A stretch of DNA of 6,269 nt from the NCBI GenBank assembly GCA_902805805.1, contig CADCUE010000003.1, positions 1 to 6,269 of the forward strand. Direction: 5' to 3'. The stretch comes from an uncultured Frankineae bacterium. GTDB lineage: Bacteria > Actinomycetota > Actinomycetes > Mycobacteriales > SCTD01. Below are positions 4,955 through 6,269 of this stretch, piece by piece. The notes beneath the pieces are model-generated. The model searched no databases. It was not told the origin of the DNA and saw only the letters and a program-made list of their open reading frames with translations. The position numbers were made by a program, and so were the translations under genes. Numbering within the stretch: position 1 is the first letter of the stretch; every line of letters begins with the position of its first letter.

Positions 4955-6259
4955 TCAGGCAGGAGCGCTGCGCAGGTCCGCGACCGTCCGGTACTCGCCC
5001 CACTCCGGCTCGGCGCTGGGCGGTGCGAGCAGGTAGCCCTGCACCAGCGAGATGCCGCAGTCGGCGATCGTCGCGAGCTCGGCGTCGGTCTCGACGCCCT
5101 CGGCGATCAGCCGGCAGCCGACGCCGTCGGCGAAGGCGGCCAGGGCGCTGAGCAGCGTCCGTCGGGCGATGTCGGTGTCGGCGCCGCGGGTCAGCGCCAT
5201 GTCGATCTTCACGAGGTCGGGGTCGACGGACAGCACGTGGCACAGGCTGGCGTACCCGGCGCCGGCGTCGTCGACGGCGAGCCGCAGGCCGCGGTCGCGG
5301 TAGGGGCGCAGGGCAGCTGCGAGGGCGCCGTAGTCGTCGACCCGTGCGTGCTCGGTGATCTCGACGACGATGCGGTGCAGCTCGCGGCCGGCCAGCAGGT
5401 CGACGACGCGCTCGCTGACGAGGGTGGCCGGGGCCAGGTTGATCGTGACGGCGACGTCCTCGGGGACCGTGTCCAGCAGGTCCAGCACCGCCTCGGCCGT
5501 GGCCAGGTCGAGGTCCTCGCGCAGCTCGAGCCGGCTCGCGTCGTCGAACCACTGGGCGGGTGAGCGGACGGCGGACGCCCCCGGCTGCGCGGGGCTCGCA
5601 GCGGTGAAGCGGGTCAGCCCCTCCGCGGCGAAGACCCGGCCGGTCGTGAGGTCGATGATGGGCTGCAGCACCGGGTGCCGGCCGGCGCCGGACAGCACGA
5701 CGTCGACGGCGGTCCGCAGCGCCCGGCGCTCCTGCAGGGCCTCCTCCGCCGTGAGCGCGCGCTGCTGCAGGTCGTGCAGGACCTTCGCCAGCAGCTCCAG
5801 GGCGACGAGGTCACGGGCCTCGAGGTGGGCCTGGGCCATCGGGTCGATCGCGCAGAGCATCCCCACTGCCGCGCCGGTCGGGCCGAGCAGCGGGACGCCG
5901 ACGTAGGCGCCGATGTTGACGTCCGCCGACAGGTCGAGCAGCGCCGCGGCCGCGGCCTGCCGGGCGTCGGGGATGACCGGCGGGAACCTGCCGTCGAGCA
6001 CCCGGGCGCAGTACGTGCCGCTGAGCGGCATGGACGAGCCCTCCGGCGGCGCGTCCGTGCCGGGCTCGCAGTCGACGAAGCGCAGCACCTGGTCGGTGCC
6101 GACGAACTCGCTCACCCAGGCGATCGACATCCGCGTGTGCGTGCGGGCGACGGTGAGCAGGCGGTGCACCGCGTCGGCGTAGGAGCTGGCGTCCGTGAGC
6201 CGTTCGAGGGCGTCGACGCCGAGGGACACGGCGTTCGCTTCGACGGACGGCTCCTGCAT
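4955..6259 (-). CDS. GAF-EAL protein, predicted cyclic-di-GMP phosphodiesterase
   Basis: The 434-residue product has an N-terminal GAF sensor domain (about 16-165; LSGTYCARVLDG at 79-90, YVGVPLLGPTGAAVGMLCAID at 119-139) joined by a helix at about 160-185 to an EAL domain (about 195-425). The EAL domain should cleave c-di-GMP to pGpG in the cytoplasm. Its metal- and substrate-binding residues are all present: Glu213 (EGL in place of EAL) with Arg217, Asn274 (NLAP), Glu300 and Glu303 (VEITEH), Asp330-Asp331 (DDAGAG in place of DDFGTG), Lys351 (VKID), Glu387 (AEGVET) and Gln407 (QGYLL). No GGDEF domain is present. An active enzyme is therefore likely despite the two motif changes. The GAF ligand is unknown. 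ATG at 6259 lacks a clear ribosome site, and the frame stays open to the window edge, so the true start may lie outside. It is probably first of two genes in an operon with the 592-residue protein. Confidence 0.9.
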   Translation of the reverse strand: MQEPSVEANAVSLGVDALERLTDASSYADAVHRLLTVARTHTRMSIAWVSEFVGTDQVLRFVDCEPGTDAPPEGSSMPLSGTYCARVLDGRFPPVIPDARQAAAAALLDLSADVNIGAYVGVPLLGPTGAAVGMLCAIDPMAQAHLEARDLVALELLAKVLHDLQQRALTAEEALQERRALRTAVDVVLSGAGRHPVLQPIIDLTTGRVFAAEGLTRFTAASPAQPGASAVRSPAQWFDDASRLELREDLDLATAEAVLDLLDTVPEDVAVTINLAPATLVSERVVDLLAGRELHRIVVEITEHARVDDYGALAAALRPYRDRGLRLAVDDAGAGYASLCHVLSVDPDLVKIDMALTRGADTDIARRTLLSALAAFADGVGCRLIAEGVETDAELATIADCGISLVQGYLLAPPSAEPEWGEYRTVADLRSAPA

Positions 6260-6269
6260 CAGCGGGCCC

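Noticed and set aside
3160..5151. Rightward open frame of 663 codons
   Set aside because: It is antisense to the 592-residue gene and the end of the GAF-EAL gene, with low-complexity Gly/Arg/Asp/Val content typical of a shadow frame in GC-rich DNA.

Overview
The window is very GC-rich, with almost every codon ending in G or C, several GTG starts and an actinobacterial-type LexA box. This points to a high-GC actinomycete; the genus cannot be set from what is visible. Five protein-coding genes fill nearly all of it, and no RNA genes, insertion sequences or CRISPR arrays are seen.

Left end (1-498): positions 1-165 form a divergent SOS control region. A LexA box at 54-69 overlaps the -35 of a leftward promoter whose gene, very likely lexA itself, lies outside the window. 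A second LexA box at 123-138 sits just upstream of a rightward gene for a small membrane-anchored LysM protein (166-498). This is the arrangement of the SOS-induced division inhibitors YneA (Bacillus), DivS (Corynebacterium) and Rv2719c/ChiZ (Mycobacterium). The divergent promoters are mirror images: a perfect 10-bp inverted repeat carrying both candidate -10 elements is centred exactly on a GTTCGAAC palindrome.

Middle (502-3132): a leftward gene encodes an acetyl-CoA hydrolase/CoA-transferase fused to a C-terminal GNAT acetyltransferase. Its stop lies only 3 bp from the LysM gene's stop. The residue where the family's catalytic glutamate is expected is aspartate (D227). Across a 57-bp divergent intergenic region lies a rightward dimethylarginine dimethylaminohydrolase gene (ddaH) with all expected catalytic residues. 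In that gap a TAGGTT -10 sits 6 bp before the GTG of the fusion gene, suggesting a leaderless transcript.

Right end (3142-6269): two leftward genes, probably one operon, converge on ddaH with a 9-bp gap. The promoter-proximal gene encodes a GAF-EAL protein, a predicted c-di-GMP phosphodiesterase; its start lies at the window edge and may be further out. The second gene, 34 bp downstream, encodes a 592-residue protein of no recognised family with a beta-rich N-terminus and a long helical remainder.

No pathway links all five genes. The best-supported functional units are the lexA/LysM SOS pair and the GAF-EAL/unknown pair. The most unusual points are the symmetric SOS promoter, the Glu-to-Asp change in the CoA-transferase, and the uncharacterised partner of the EAL protein.
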